Shown here one piece after another: positions 17,749 to 26,687 of a stretch of 64,000 nucleotides of DNA. Numbering within the stretch: position 1 is the first letter of the stretch; each line of letters opens with the position of its first letter. The stretch is taken from assembly GCA_016937155.1 (NCBI GenBank), contig JAFGWM010000040.1:85267-149266 (forward strand), read 5' to 3'. The translations under genes were made by a program, and so were the position numbers. The notes under the pieces are model-generated. The model was not told the DNA's origin. It was given only the letters and a program-made list of their open reading frames with translations, and did no database searches. The DNA comes from Deltaproteobacteria bacterium. GTDB lineage: Bacteria; Myxococcota_A; Polyangia; HGW-17.

Positions 17749-19074
17749 ATGAATAAAAAAAAATCAGATGAAGAAGTTTACAATGAAAAAGAAAAGTTTT
17801 CCATCAGGACTTTTGGTTGTCAGATGAATGTATATGATTCTGACAGAATATCAGAAATACTTTCAGAAAACGGATATGAAAAATCTGATAATGCTGAAAA
17901 TGCAGATGTTCTTGTGATCAATACTTGTTCGGTGAGAGAAAAACCAAGGAATCGGGTAATTAGTGTTATTGAAAATGTGAGATCTAAAAATCCCGGTGTG
18001 AAAGTTGTTGTCACTGGTTGTGTAGCTCAACTGGAAGGTGAATCACTTTTTGAAAATGGAGCGGATTTTGTAGTTGGTCCTGATTGGTATGAATCCATTC
18101 CAGTGCTATTGTCAGGAGCCGGAAATTCTGGTTCTCAGGCATCCATGCTTGAACAGGGTGATGAAAACTTCCTGACAGCAAGAGGGCCTAGTGCTGGTGT
18201 AAGTGCATTTGTTCCTATTCAGAAGGGATGTGATAATTTTTGTGCATACTGTGTTGTTCCTGCTGCAAGAGGACCGGAAAGATCCCGTAGTGAACACGAT
18301 ATTCTGAGAGAAGTGCATCACTTTATAGAATGTGGTGCCAGGGAAATATATCTTCTTGGTCAGAATGTGAATTCGTGGAAAGGAAATGGTGGTTTTGCAG
18401 CACTCCTTAAAAAAATCTGTCTCATACCGGAATTAAAACGACTGAGATTTACCACCAGCCATCCTGCTGATATATCTGATGAACTGATAGATGCATTTGG
18501 GAGTATTCCACAGCTTATGCCATGGTTTCATCTCCCGATGCAGTCGGGGAGTAACAGAATTCTGGATTTGATGGGTAGAAAATACGATTTGGAACACTAT
18601 TTTTCGATGGTAAAAAAGCTTCGTGATTCCAGAAGTGATATTGTTTTTACTACAGATATAATTGTAGGGTTTCCCGGGGAAACTGAAGAGGATTTTATTC
18701 AAACGGTTGATGCAGTAGAAAAAGTGGGTTTTGAAGGTATGTTTTCTTTTATGTACAGTGTCAGGCCTGATACCAGAGCAGAAAAAATGCCGGATCATAT
18801 TTCCCATGAAATAAAGGCTGAACGATTGAAAAGATTACAAAATTCTTTCGAAGAAACACTCCCTGAAAGGCTTGGAAAATATACTGGAACAGTTCAGGAG
18901 GTTTTAGTGGAAGGTGAATCTCTGAGGGATTCAAGTGCAGCAAAAGGGCGTATTCCTCATAATCATGTTGTAAATTTCACATTATCCAAACCGGTAAATT
19001 CACTTATTGGAAAGATAGTAAATGTAAAGATTAACGAGGTCAGAACCCATACACTCTACGGGGAAATGATTTAG
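17749..19074 (+). CDS. miaB: tRNA-2-methylthio-N6-dimethylallyladenosine synthase MiaB
   Basis: Radical SAM methylthiotransferase acting on i6A37 of tRNAs reading UNN codons. In 441 residues: UPF0004 domain with cluster cysteines in RTFGCQMN, INTCSVRE and VTGCVAQ; radical SAM domain with GCDNFCAYCVVP (C-x3-C-x2-C) and the PMQSGSNRIL pocket; TRAM domain at the C-terminus (VEGESLRDSSAAKGRI). The NTCSVREKP wording distinguishes MiaB from MtaB and RimO. The ATG at 17749 has only a weak ribosome site, and the promoter must lie within the divergent lipoprotein gene. Confidence 0.96.
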   Translation: MNKKKSDEEVYNEKEKFSIRTFGCQMNVYDSDRISEILSENGYEKSDNAENADVLVINTCSVREKPRNRVISVIENVRSKNPGVKVVVTGCVAQLEGESLFENGADFVVGPDWYESIPVLLSGAGNSGSQASMLEQGDENFLTARGPSAGVSAFVPIQKGCDNFCAYCVVPAARGPERSRSEHDILREVHHFIECGAREIYLLGQNVNSWKGNGGFAALLKKICLIPELKRLRFTTSHPADISDELIDAFGSIPQLMPWFHLPMQSGSNRILDLMGRKYDLEHYFSMVKKLRDSRSDIVFTTDIIVGFPGETEEDFIQTVDAVEKVGFEGMFSFMYSVRPDTRAEKMPDHISHEIKAERLKRLQNSFEETLPERLGKYTGTVQEVLVEGESLRDSSAAKGRIPHNHVVNFTLSKPVNSLIGKIVNVKINEVRTHTLYGEMI

Positions 19075-19943
19075 TGAAAATGCAACAGGAAATAAAAAGG
19101 GAGAGTTGTGTTGCAATTTCACTTTTTTTCCCTTCACTTCTGATTGCATATATGATGCTTATGCATTTTTTATCTGTGGTGAGTTTTTTTTATGACTTAA
19201 ATTTACCTGTTGGTAAGTATTTTTTCCTGATCGTTTTAGGTATTCCTCTTGTTGCAGCCACGCTGTATACGGTGTTATCTGTTTCCGTAAAAAACAAATC
19301 TTCAGATTGTGGTTTCAGAGAACTTTTTCCTTTTATTACAGGTTTTGTGGGTTTGATTCTATGGTCATCAGGTTATTATTTTATCGGATTGATGCAAAGC
19401 CCATCCAGAATGCACTCTCTGGCAACTTTTTTTGATGGAAGGATCTCAATAATTCCATCAACAGTATTTATTTATCTGACTGTTTATACAATCTTTCTGC
19501 TGAGTTTTTTTACATGTTCTGAAAATTCCAGAAGTATCAAAATCCTTATCACTTTTATTTCGATGCTAATATTGAATTATTTATTGATGTACATCTATCC
19601 TGTTTCAATGGAGCGTGTTATTCCGGAAGGTTCAACAACTGCTGATATGGTATTGCGGTTGGTTCAGTCCTCTGATGTCCCTCATAACTGTTTTCCTTCA
19701 TCCCACTGCAGTGTTGCCCTTTTAAGTGCGCTGATAATCCAGGAACACAAAAATAAATCACTGAAAATATTTTCATGGGTTAGTGCCATTGGAATTTCAT
19801 TGACTACGGTTACAACAAAGCAACATTTTTTTCTTGATATTATTGGTGGCTGGATACTGGCGATAGTATTATGGTATTTTATATACAATAATGAAAAAAT
19901 AGGGAATTTTTCAGAGTATTTACGTGTTAAGTTGAACGTATAA
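19074..19943 (+). CDS. PAP2-superfamily membrane phosphatase or head-group transferase
   Basis: A 289-residue protein with six or more membrane segments. Two PAP2 motifs are present: CFPSSHCSVAL near residue 206 (PSGH motif, Ser for Gly) and TTKQHFFLDIIGG near 243 with the catalytic His and following Asp. The first, Lys/Arg-rich PAP2 motif is not evident. This arrangement is closest to the PAP2_3/inositol-phosphoryl transferase type, so lipid phosphate or head-group chemistry at the outer face of the membrane is likely; the substrate is unknown. GTG start overlaps the miaB stop by one base; an ATG two codons later is possible. Confidence 0.75.
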   Translation: MKMQQEIKRESCVAISLFFPSLLIAYMMLMHFLSVVSFFYDLNLPVGKYFFLIVLGIPLVAATLYTVLSVSVKNKSSDCGFRELFPFITGFVGLILWSSGYYFIGLMQSPSRMHSLATFFDGRISIIPSTVFIYLTVYTIFLLSFFTCSENSRSIKILITFISMLILNYLLMYIYPVSMERVIPEGSTTADMVLRLVQSSDVPHNCFPSSHCSVALLSALIIQEHKNKSLKIFSWVSAIGISLTTVTTKQHFFLDIIGGWILAIVLWYFIYNNEKIGNFSEYLRVKLNV

Positions 19944-19978
19944 TTGGTTGACGCAGAGTATAAATATAAAAAAATCAA

Positions 19979-20007
19979 TTGATTAAAGGGTTCACTTATC
20001 CTAAAAT
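19979..20007 (+). promoter_or_regulatory. Candidate promoter of carD
   Basis: TTGATT and TAAAAT are separated by exactly 17 bases, placing a transcript start about 45 bases before the CarD ATG. Matches are four of six and five of six. Confidence 0.4.
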
Positions 20008-20057
20008 AATTGCCCGGTGGGTTTTTGCAGTGTTTTGCGGAATGGCAGGAGTGATAC

Positions 20058-20573
20058 ATGGTAGAGAGTAAGTTTCAAGTCGGCGGTATGGTGGCTTATC
20101 CCGGTCAGGGAGTGGCTGAAATATCGGATATTTCAAAAAAATCTCTTGGCGGACAGATAATTACCTTTTATGAGCTGAGAATGCTTGAGACTGACATTAA
20201 AATAATGGTGCCAGTTCATAAGGCTGAAGCTGTTGGCTTAAGAAGCCTTATAATGAAGGATGAGGTCAATGTCTTAATGGACATTTTAAAAACAAGAGAT
20301 GTGATATTTGATAAACAAACCTGGAACAGGCGATACCGGGGGTTTGTGGAAAAAATAAAGACCGGTTCTCTTTACGATGTAGCTGAAGTTTACAGAGATC
20401 TTTCACTTCTTAAATATAAGAAAACACTTAGTTTTGGTGAAAAAAGAATGCTTGAGACAGCAAAAGCGCTTATTGTTAGAGAGCTTGGAGTAGTAAAGGA
20501 GCTTTCGGAAGAAAAAGTTGAAGAAGAACTTGAGGCTCTATTTGAAGATGCTGCTGCCGAAACAACAGAATAG
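20058..20573 (+). CDS. carD: CarD/CdnL-family RNA polymerase-binding regulator
   Basis: Binds the beta subunit of RNA polymerase and stabilises open promoter complexes. The N-terminal Tudor-like domain is clear (FQVGGMVAYPGQGVAEI, then FYELRMLETDIKIMVPVHKAEAVGLR in pattern), followed by an all-helical domain with TWNRRYRGFVEKI and YRDLSLLKYKKTLSFGEKRML. A Glu/Ala-rich tail ends the 171-residue protein. The ATG has AGGAG seven bases upstream. CarD proteins control stress and rRNA genes in Myxococcus and mycobacteria; the target set here is unknown. Confidence 0.93.
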   Translation: MVESKFQVGGMVAYPGQGVAEISDISKKSLGGQIITFYELRMLETDIKIMVPVHKAEAVGLRSLIMKDEVNVLMDILKTRDVIFDKQTWNRRYRGFVEKIKTGSLYDVAEVYRDLSLLKYKKTLSFGEKRMLETAKALIVRELGVVKELSEEKVEEELEALFEDAAAETTE

Positions 20574-20605
20574 ACCCATCTGAATAAAAGTTCCACAGGT
20601 TTGAT

Positions 20606-20788
20606 ATGATCTTTGCTGGAGTTTTTATCTGTGTTGTATCAATATGGATAATCACTTTTACCTTTAAAAAAATGTTTACAAAAATTCCTGTCAGGGGACG
20701 GATTTTAATGATGCTGGCATCAATATTTGGCATAATTCTAATGCTGTTTGGTCTGATGACAATTTTGAAACCGGAGTTTTTGTTTTGA
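20606..20788 (+). CDS. Small two-helix membrane protein
   Basis: A 60-residue protein with two membrane helices (about 3-20 and 33-53) separated by a basic loop (FKKMFTKIPVRGR). Function unknown. The stop overlaps the TTG start of the DNA methyltransferase, which argues that the frame is real. The ribosome site is modest (CAGG nine bases before ATG). Confidence 0.55.
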   Translation: MIFAGVFICVVSIWIITFTFKKMFTKIPVRGRILMMLASIFGIILMLFGLMTILKPEFLF

Positions 20789-21762
20789 AACCTGTAATAA
20801 CTATACACTGGGAGGATTGTCCACAAAAAACCGGCATGAATACCGGTAATTTTGAAATACTCGATCATCAATTGTCTGCTGGTACAAAAGGTCTGCTTTT
20901 CAATGGAGATGCAGTTAAAACGATAGAATATCTTAAAGAAAATGATATAAGACTTGATTTTGTTTATATGGATCCTCCTTTTGGTAAAAATAAAAAATTC
21001 ACAGGCAGAAACAGGGAAATGGAGTATACAGATAAGTCACCAGATGAAATTTTATCACTTCTGTATATGGTATTTTCGGGACTTAAAGGGATTATGAATC
21101 CGAAAGGTTCGATAGTTGTTCATCTGGATAATGTTTTGGGTGCATCAGTCAGGCTACTGATGGATTATATTTTTTCTCCTGAAAATTTTCGGAACCAGAT
21201 AATATGGTCATATAAATCAGGGGGAAGAGCAACAAGAAGTTATCCAAAAAAATATGATATTCTTCTATGGTATTCAATGAATAAAAGGGAATGGTTTTTC
21301 AACTCTGAAGAAAGTGTTACTGAAAGTACTAAGTGTTTAGAATGTGGTCAAAAATTAGGTAGAAATCATATGAAAACAGTTGCTTTGGATAATAATAAAA
21401 AAGTCAGAGTAATTAAATCAGCCGGTAAAACCTACTATTATGATGCGGAAAAACACCCTTTGTTGACAGATGTGTGGAATGATATAAGTCATCTTCATCA
21501 ACTTGATCCTGAACGGACAGGATATCCTACACAAAAACCATATAACTTATTAAAAAGATTGCTTAAAATACATGTTCCACCCGGAGGGGCTGTGGGGGAT
21601 TTTTTCTGTGGAAGCGGAACATCCCTTGTTGCAGCTTCGGAATCCGGATTCAGATGGATTGGGGCGGATATTAATCCTGATGCATGTGATGTTGCCTGGA
21701 AAAGGATTTTAAAAATTGAAGGTGAATCCGTATCTGAAGTTGATAGATTCATTTTACGGTAA
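20785..21762 (+). CDS. DNA N4-cytosine/N6-adenine methyltransferase, beta class (orphan)
   Basis: A site-specific methyltransferase of 325 residues. The catalytic motif DPPF (VYMDPPFGKNKK, residues 63-66) precedes the SAM-binding motif GDFFCGSGTSLVAA near 270, the order of the beta class. Between them is a variable target-recognition part with a single CLECG. TTG start with GGAG eight bases upstream, overlapping the previous stop. No restriction enzyme gene is adjacent, so it probably acts in gene regulation or cell-cycle marking rather than as part of a restriction system. Confidence 0.88.
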   Translation: MKPVITIHWEDCPQKTGMNTGNFEILDHQLSAGTKGLLFNGDAVKTIEYLKENDIRLDFVYMDPPFGKNKKFTGRNREMEYTDKSPDEILSLLYMVFSGLKGIMNPKGSIVVHLDNVLGASVRLLMDYIFSPENFRNQIIWSYKSGGRATRSYPKKYDILLWYSMNKREWFFNSEESVTESTKCLECGQKLGRNHMKTVALDNNKKVRVIKSAGKTYYYDAEKHPLLTDVWNDISHLHQLDPERTGYPTQKPYNLLKRLLKIHVPPGGAVGDFFCGSGTSLVAASESGFRWIGADINPDACDVAWKRILKIEGESVSEVDRFILR

Positions 21763-21882
21763 TTGTATATTTTTATCAATAATCCTGTTAAATCTGCACC
21801 TGAAGATTAAGGTTAACTTTTGAAACAGGAAAAAATGTTTCTTTGGAATAAATATTATATAAATTAGTGAGTTGAGTAGTAA

Positions 21883-23826
21883 ATGATGATGCAGGAACGT
21901 AGAAATATTATTAGAAGATATATAACAGGGGGTTTAGCCATTGGGGCTGTCAGTGGTTTATTTATCTCAATTCCGGATTCATTACTGGCACTTTACAATG
22001 GTGATAAGGGGTATGGAATTTCAATTATTTTTGCATTTCATTTGTTTACGGGGATATGTTGGGGTGGAATTTCTGGGTTTTTAGCAGGATTTATTAAATT
22101 TGCTGTAGAAAAAGTTGGAGTTGATAATAAAGAAAAAGATAATTATTACAGGTGGATTTGGACTATTCTGGTTGCTTTTACAGTTCAGTACCCAATTGCT
22201 GTTTCAAAAATGCCATTGATTTATAAAATAATTTTTGGAATTGGTTTGACTTTGTCAGCTTACACAGCAGGCAATTATCTGGTGAAAAATGTCAGGCGAA
22301 TATTCAGTGGTTATACCACATTGATAAAAATGAGTCTGATTTTGATTGTATTTATGCTTCTTTCCATGGTTTTTGCGAGTAGCCTTGCAGGATACAGATT
22401 AATCAAATCAACGATTTTTTGGGAAATACTATCTGTATCATGTTCAATGATATCCATCTGGTTGTTTGTTCTTATAAAATCAAGAATAAACAGAAAGAGA
22501 TCTTTCAGAAAACGGCAGGGCTCTTTTATATATCTTGCAAAACCTGCAGGAGCGGTGTTTTTACTCGTTGGGGCTCTGGGTGGTATTACGTGGGTTTCAT
22601 GGAACATTAAAAAGCATTCTGATATTGCTTTAAAATACTGTGAACGCTGTAATTTTATAATGAAAAATAGCGAATCATCTGCTATGGATGTATCTGTTGA
22701 ATCCAGACGTATCGTCGGGAAAAGACCACATCTTAGAATTCGGCGAAACCAGAGTTTTTTAGTGATTACCGATGTGACGGGTACTTTATCAGCTGCAGAT
22801 GTACCCCACTGGAGTTTTTCTGACGTTTTACTTGTATCTGAAGATACCACACTTAATCTTGCATCAATATTTTCAGGAAATCATTATGGACTTAGAAGCA
22901 TCATAGCTCCATGGATTGGTATTAATAGTGAGAATATTCCTATGAAATTGACGAGTTCTCATGGATATAACAGTTATTTTTTTACAGATTCTCCATTCCA
23001 GGTAAGTGATTATATTAGACAGATGCCGTATCTGGGATTCAGAAGACCTGTAATTTCAAAATACTTAATGGATATATTTTCTGTGGAAGATCTCATGAAA
23101 CCCCCCTTTATTTCCTGGGTGCATATTACAAAGAAATTAACTGATAATCTCAATGATCTTGTTAAATACATGATGAAAAAAGATGTTGCTGTAATTACAG
23201 TATCATGGCATGAGAAAGTAGAACACAGCTCCAGAGTCAGAATTTATCTTCCTTCTGAAAAAACAGCCGGTGTAATGAACACAAGACTTTCTATTGCCAC
23301 TTTGATTGCAGGACTTACAGGTGGGCGTTTTTCCAGAAAATCAGATTTAAATGCAGCTTATTTTCCTTCCGGGAAAAAGGAGGCAGTTTTTGCTGATTTT
23401 ATTGAAATTAAAAAAAATAAATCTCTCAATAACAGTTCCAGAAAACTGGTCAGAAAGATAAATGGCATTCTTAAGGCCAGCAAACTGAATGTAAGAAATA
23501 TTTCTCCATATAAAGAAAAGCAAAAGCAGTTTCTTGCTCTCGAACGGTTGATATGCAGAGGATATATCACCCAAAAGGATGTTAAATTTATCAGCGAATA
23601 TTCCAGATTTCCTTCAACAGATCCTGATGTATTTAAAAGGCTTGAACTGCTGGAACTTAGGCTCGGCAGAAAGGAATATCCTTTATGGTTTACAACTGTA
23701 ATTCTGGACTTTTTCAGGGGAAGAATATCAGATATATATCTTGCTTCATGGGTTTTACACATAACGGGAATTTCAAAAAATAACAGTGTTCTCCGTAACT
23801 CCTGTCCTGGAATTATTTTTCAGTGA
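21883..23826 (+). CDS. Membrane protein with degenerate sulfatase-like domain
   Basis: Not a clear member of a named family. Residues about 1-240 contain around seven membrane helices; the rest is soluble. The soluble part follows the layout of sulfatase/alkaline-phosphatase superfamily enzymes: SFLVITDVTGTLSAADVPH, then DVLLVSEDTTLNLASIFSG followed by HYG, SSHGYNSYFFTDS, FISWVHITKKLTDNLNDLVKY compressed, VAVITVSWHEKVEHSS, and IATLIAGLTGGRFS. In active enzymes these positions carry metal-binding Asp/His and a Cys/Ser/Thr nucleophile; most are absent here, so a pseudoenzyme is likely. A C-terminal helical tail (about 540-647) has no match. Its end overlaps the convergent PrxQ gene. Confidence 0.6.
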   Translation: MMMQERRNIIRRYITGGLAIGAVSGLFISIPDSLLALYNGDKGYGISIIFAFHLFTGICWGGISGFLAGFIKFAVEKVGVDNKEKDNYYRWIWTILVAFTVQYPIAVSKMPLIYKIIFGIGLTLSAYTAGNYLVKNVRRIFSGYTTLIKMSLILIVFMLLSMVFASSLAGYRLIKSTIFWEILSVSCSMISIWLFVLIKSRINRKRSFRKRQGSFIYLAKPAGAVFLLVGALGGITWVSWNIKKHSDIALKYCERCNFIMKNSESSAMDVSVESRRIVGKRPHLRIRRNQSFLVITDVTGTLSAADVPHWSFSDVLLVSEDTTLNLASIFSGNHYGLRSIIAPWIGINSENIPMKLTSSHGYNSYFFTDSPFQVSDYIRQMPYLGFRRPVISKYLMDIFSVEDLMKPPFISWVHITKKLTDNLNDLVKYMMKKDVAVITVSWHEKVEHSSRVRIYLPSEKTAGVMNTRLSIATLIAGLTGGRFSRKSDLNAAYFPSGKKEAVFADFIEIKKNKSLNNSSRKLVRKINGILKASKLNVRNISPYKEKQKQFLALERLICRGYITQKDVKFISEYSRFPSTDPDVFKRLELLELRLGRKEYPLWFTTVILDFFRGRISDIYLASWVLHITGISKNNSVLRNSCPGIIFQ

Positions 23827-24272
23827 AGACTATTTATGAGTTTTTCCACATGACCTTTGGCTTTTATATTAATATATTTTTCCACAAGAGTTCCTGTTTC
23901 ATCAAAAACAAATGTAGATCTTATAACTCCCATAGTTTCTTTGCCGTATGATTTTTTGAGTCCCCAGGTTCCGAATGATTTATGTGCAATAAGATCAGGA
24001 TCGCTTAGCAGGATGAAATTCAGTGAATGTTTTTCAATAAATTTAAGGTGAGAACCAATAGAGTCTCTGCTTATGCCAATAATGGTATATCCACTTTCAT
24101 CAAAAATATTTTTGTGATCTCTGAAATCACATGCTTCGGTGGTACAACCCGATGTGTTATCTCTAGGATAAAAATAAATAATTACTTTTTGTCCGATAAA
24201 AGAAGATAGATTTGATTTTTCGTTTTTAATATTAAGAAGTTCTATTGAAGGTATTTTATCTCCAGTTTCCAT
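23820..24272 (-). CDS. bcp: Thiol peroxidase, PrxQ/Bcp-type peroxiredoxin
   Basis: Reduces hydrogen peroxide and organic peroxides with thioredoxin-type donors. The 150-residue protein has the active-site wording YPRDNTSGCTTEACDFRD with peroxidatic Cys43 and resolving Cys48 five residues on, the typical PrxQ spacing. Downstream blocks IIGISRDS and ILLSDPDLIAHKSFG fit. The frame continues to 24326, but the ATG at 24272 (METGDKIPSIEL) has AGGAG nine bases upstream. Suggests exposure to oxidants despite the anaerobic flavour of other genes. Confidence 0.93.
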   Translation of the reverse strand: METGDKIPSIELLNIKNEKSNLSSFIGQKVIIYFYPRDNTSGCTTEACDFRDHKNIFDESGYTIIGISRDSIGSHLKFIEKHSLNFILLSDPDLIAHKSFGTWGLKKSYGKETMGVIRSTFVFDETGTLVEKYINIKAKGHVEKLINSLH

Positions 24273-24378
24273 ATTGTCAGTTCTCCTATGTAAAAAGTTG
24301 GATTGTTCATGATAATAATGTAACAATCAGTTCATGTGAAACCAGTATTAACTTTGATAAACTAAAAGTTTTTAGTTG

Positions 24379-26598
24379 ATGGAGTTAAAAATATTAGTAA
24401 AACTGAAGACAGTTGTATTTAAATACTGGTATTTGGAACCCGGTTTTTCTGGAACAGGTGTAAAGATTAGCCTTAGAATTTCATATCCGGCCAGATTTGG
24501 CAAATACCTCCTGCTTGAAAGGATAAGCACAGGAGGAATGGCAGAAGTTTTTCTTGCCAAAAGCTTTGGTGTAGAAGGTTTCCAGAAAACTGTTGCTATC
24601 AAAAAAATTCTTCCCCATATAAGTGAAGATGAGAGCTTTGTCACTATGTTTATTGACGAAGCTAAAATAGTAAGTGGTCTTCAGCACGCAAATATATGTC
24701 AAATGTATGATTTTGGTCGTATTGGAGATGATTTCTATCAGGTGATGGAATATATCTCGGGACTGAGTATTAAATATCTTGAACGTACAATGTGGGAAAG
24801 TAAAAGACCTCTGCCTGTGGGGGCAGCCCTTCATATGGTTGCTAAAGTATGTGATGGTATGGATTATGCCCATTCCATGAGGGATAGAAATGGTGACCCT
24901 CTTAATATCGTTCATAGAGATGTAACTCCTGCAAACATTCTTGTTTCATTTGAGGGCGCTGTTAAACTGATTGATTTTGGTATAGCAAAAGCAACCCAGA
25001 GAGCTACTAAAACACAGGCTGGTATTGTTAAGGGTAAATTCGGCTATATGACTCCTGAGCAGCTTCAGGGCAAGGAAATTGATAACAGATCTGATATCTT
25101 TTCATTGGGCGTTGTTATGTGGGAACTGCTTGCGGGACGATTGTTGTTTAATGAAGCCAATGATATGGACAACCTTAGAAGAATAATTCAGGGGGACTGG
25201 CCAAGTATTGGTGATGTGAGATCTGATCTTCCGCCTGATCTTGTGAAAATAGTTATGAAAGCATTGGCTTTTGACAGAGATGAGAGATATTCCACAGCGG
25301 AAGAACTTGGAAGTGATTTAAATCATATTGCTTATCGTATGGGAGATTTATGGAGTACTTCAAAACTTCAGAAATTTATTCTGGAGAATTTTAAGGAGGA
25401 TGCTCAGGAAACTTGGGATAAAAGGAAAAAATATTCAAATATTTCCAGTGAAGATTTCAAAAGCTATCCCTCTGTTGGAATGTCAGAAGAGGATGAAGAT
25501 GAAGTTGAAGTTCTCGAAATGGATGATCTTCTGATTGAGGATGTCGAAATTATTGAAGAGGATAATGGAAATAAGACTGATATTTATTCTCTATCCGATA
25601 TGGAAAAGGATAGAATTCCCCAAAAAGAATCTTCCCGACAGTCCAGAGATTCCAAATCCACCAGGGATATGAAAAGTGCTCCTTCAAATAATGTTCAGGT
25701 AAGTGGGAGTCTTGACCGGGAAGCTATGATAGACTTTCAGAAAAAAGGTTCTCAGAGTCGTGAAATAAAAATAATGTTTGATGAATCTCAGGGAGAACTG
25801 TTATCAGAGTCGCCTGATATTCTTAAAGATTATAATGCATATGATCCTAGATATAATTCAGTCTATGACAACGATTATGGTGACAGCAACTATCTTGACC
25901 AGAATTCTTTTCTGGCTGACGGGAATTCACAAATTGATGGATATAATGCCGGGAACAATTATGGCTATGGCCAGGATCAATACTACCCACACAGTGGGGA
26001 ATGGTATTCTTACGATCAACAGGCTCAGGGATATTATGGTGAGGATGGTCAGTGGTATCCATATGAGAACAGTAATCCTGGAGGATATTATGGTGAGGAT
26101 GGTCAGTGGTACACGTATGATGTATCCAAACAAAATGCTCAGCAGACACTAAGCGAAGGCTACAGTAACAATCAGTCAGGTGTGTATCAGTCTCAGGGTA
26201 CCTATGGTAGAAATCAGTCAGGTAGTTACAGTGGACAGGGAAATGGATATCAAAATTCTCCCAGTGGTAACTATGGTAGTAACAGTTATCCTGGAACAGG
26301 TTCATATCAGGGGTATTATGGTGAGGATGGCCAGTGGTATTCTTATGATGCTCAGCATCAGGGGTATTATGGTGAGGATGGAAAATGGTATTCCTATGAT
26401 CAGCAGACTCAGGGGTACTATGGTGAGGATGGTCAATGGTATCCTGGTGTTTCAAAGCAGGATTACAGCAACTACTACAACAATGGTGAAAATACAAGTA
26501 CCGGTGATAATAATTACTATGCTCAGGGATATTATGATGAGTTTGGAAATTACCACCCTTATCCTACAGGAAATGATCCCGGTTCCGGGAAAAAGTAA
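24379..26598 (+). CDS. Serine/threonine protein kinase with aromatic tandem-repeat tail
   Basis: Residues about 40-320 are a Hanks-type kinase: glycine loop ISTGGMAEVFLAK, Lys75 in VAIKKIL, HRDVTPANIL (catalytic Asp181), DFG at 199 and GYMTPEQ. The N-lobe text (GVEGFQKTVAIKKILPHI) is typical of Myxococcota kinases. An acidic linker (about 365-400) follows. Residues about 535-735 are rich in Tyr, Gly, Gln, Asn and Ser with five copies of YYGEDG[QK]WY plus two worn ones. No membrane helix or PASTA domain is present, so the kinase is cytoplasmic. The true start is uncertain: no clear ribosome site precedes 24379 and the fold begins only near residue 40. Confidence 0.9.
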   Translation: MELKILVKLKTVVFKYWYLEPGFSGTGVKISLRISYPARFGKYLLLERISTGGMAEVFLAKSFGVEGFQKTVAIKKILPHISEDESFVTMFIDEAKIVSGLQHANICQMYDFGRIGDDFYQVMEYISGLSIKYLERTMWESKRPLPVGAALHMVAKVCDGMDYAHSMRDRNGDPLNIVHRDVTPANILVSFEGAVKLIDFGIAKATQRATKTQAGIVKGKFGYMTPEQLQGKEIDNRSDIFSLGVVMWELLAGRLLFNEANDMDNLRRIIQGDWPSIGDVRSDLPPDLVKIVMKALAFDRDERYSTAEELGSDLNHIAYRMGDLWSTSKLQKFILENFKEDAQETWDKRKKYSNISSEDFKSYPSVGMSEEDEDEVEVLEMDDLLIEDVEIIEEDNGNKTDIYSLSDMEKDRIPQKESSRQSRDSKSTRDMKSAPSNNVQVSGSLDREAMIDFQKKGSQSREIKIMFDESQGELLSESPDILKDYNAYDPRYNSVYDNDYGDSNYLDQNSFLADGNSQIDGYNAGNNYGYGQDQYYPHSGEWYSYDQQAQGYYGEDGQWYPYENSNPGGYYGEDGQWYTYDVSKQNAQQTLSEGYSNNQSGVYQSQGTYGRNQSGSYSGQGNGYQNSPSGNYGSNSYPGTGSYQGYYGEDGQWYSYDAQHQGYYGEDGKWYSYDQQTQGYYGEDGQWYPGVSKQDYSNYYNNGENTSTGDNNYYAQGYYDEFGNYHPYPTGNDPGSGKK
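26029..26442 (+). repeat. Coding tandem repeats YYGEDG[QK]WY in the kinase tail
   Basis: Five nearly identical 30-base units begin near 26029, 26083, 26311, 26362 and 26413, with diverged copies near 25979 and 26527. They lie fully in frame, and the spacer DNA is Gln/Ser/Asn-rich coding sequence. The near-identity at DNA level suggests recent expansion by slippage or recombination. Confidence 0.85.
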
Positions 26599-26687
26599 AG
26601 TCCTCCGTAAATTTTATTTGAAAACGAAATTTATTACACTATTATTAGGGTGTTGATAAAAACTAAACCCGAAAGGAGAAAAGGGAA

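Noticed and set aside
19939..19944. Perfect TATAAT as carD promoter
   Set aside because: It overlaps the stop codon of the PAP2 gene and has no reasonable -35 at 16-18 bases; the downstream pair at 19979-20007 fits better.
26029..26442. Direct DNA repeats that might suggest a CRISPR array or IS remnant
   Set aside because: In-frame coding repeats with Gln/Ser-rich coding spacers; no leader, no cas genes, no inverted ends.
24481..26497. Several antisense frames opposite the kinase gene, one rich in His and Thr
   Set aside because: They mirror the kinase codons and the YYGEDG repeats; no ribosome sites or protein-like composition.
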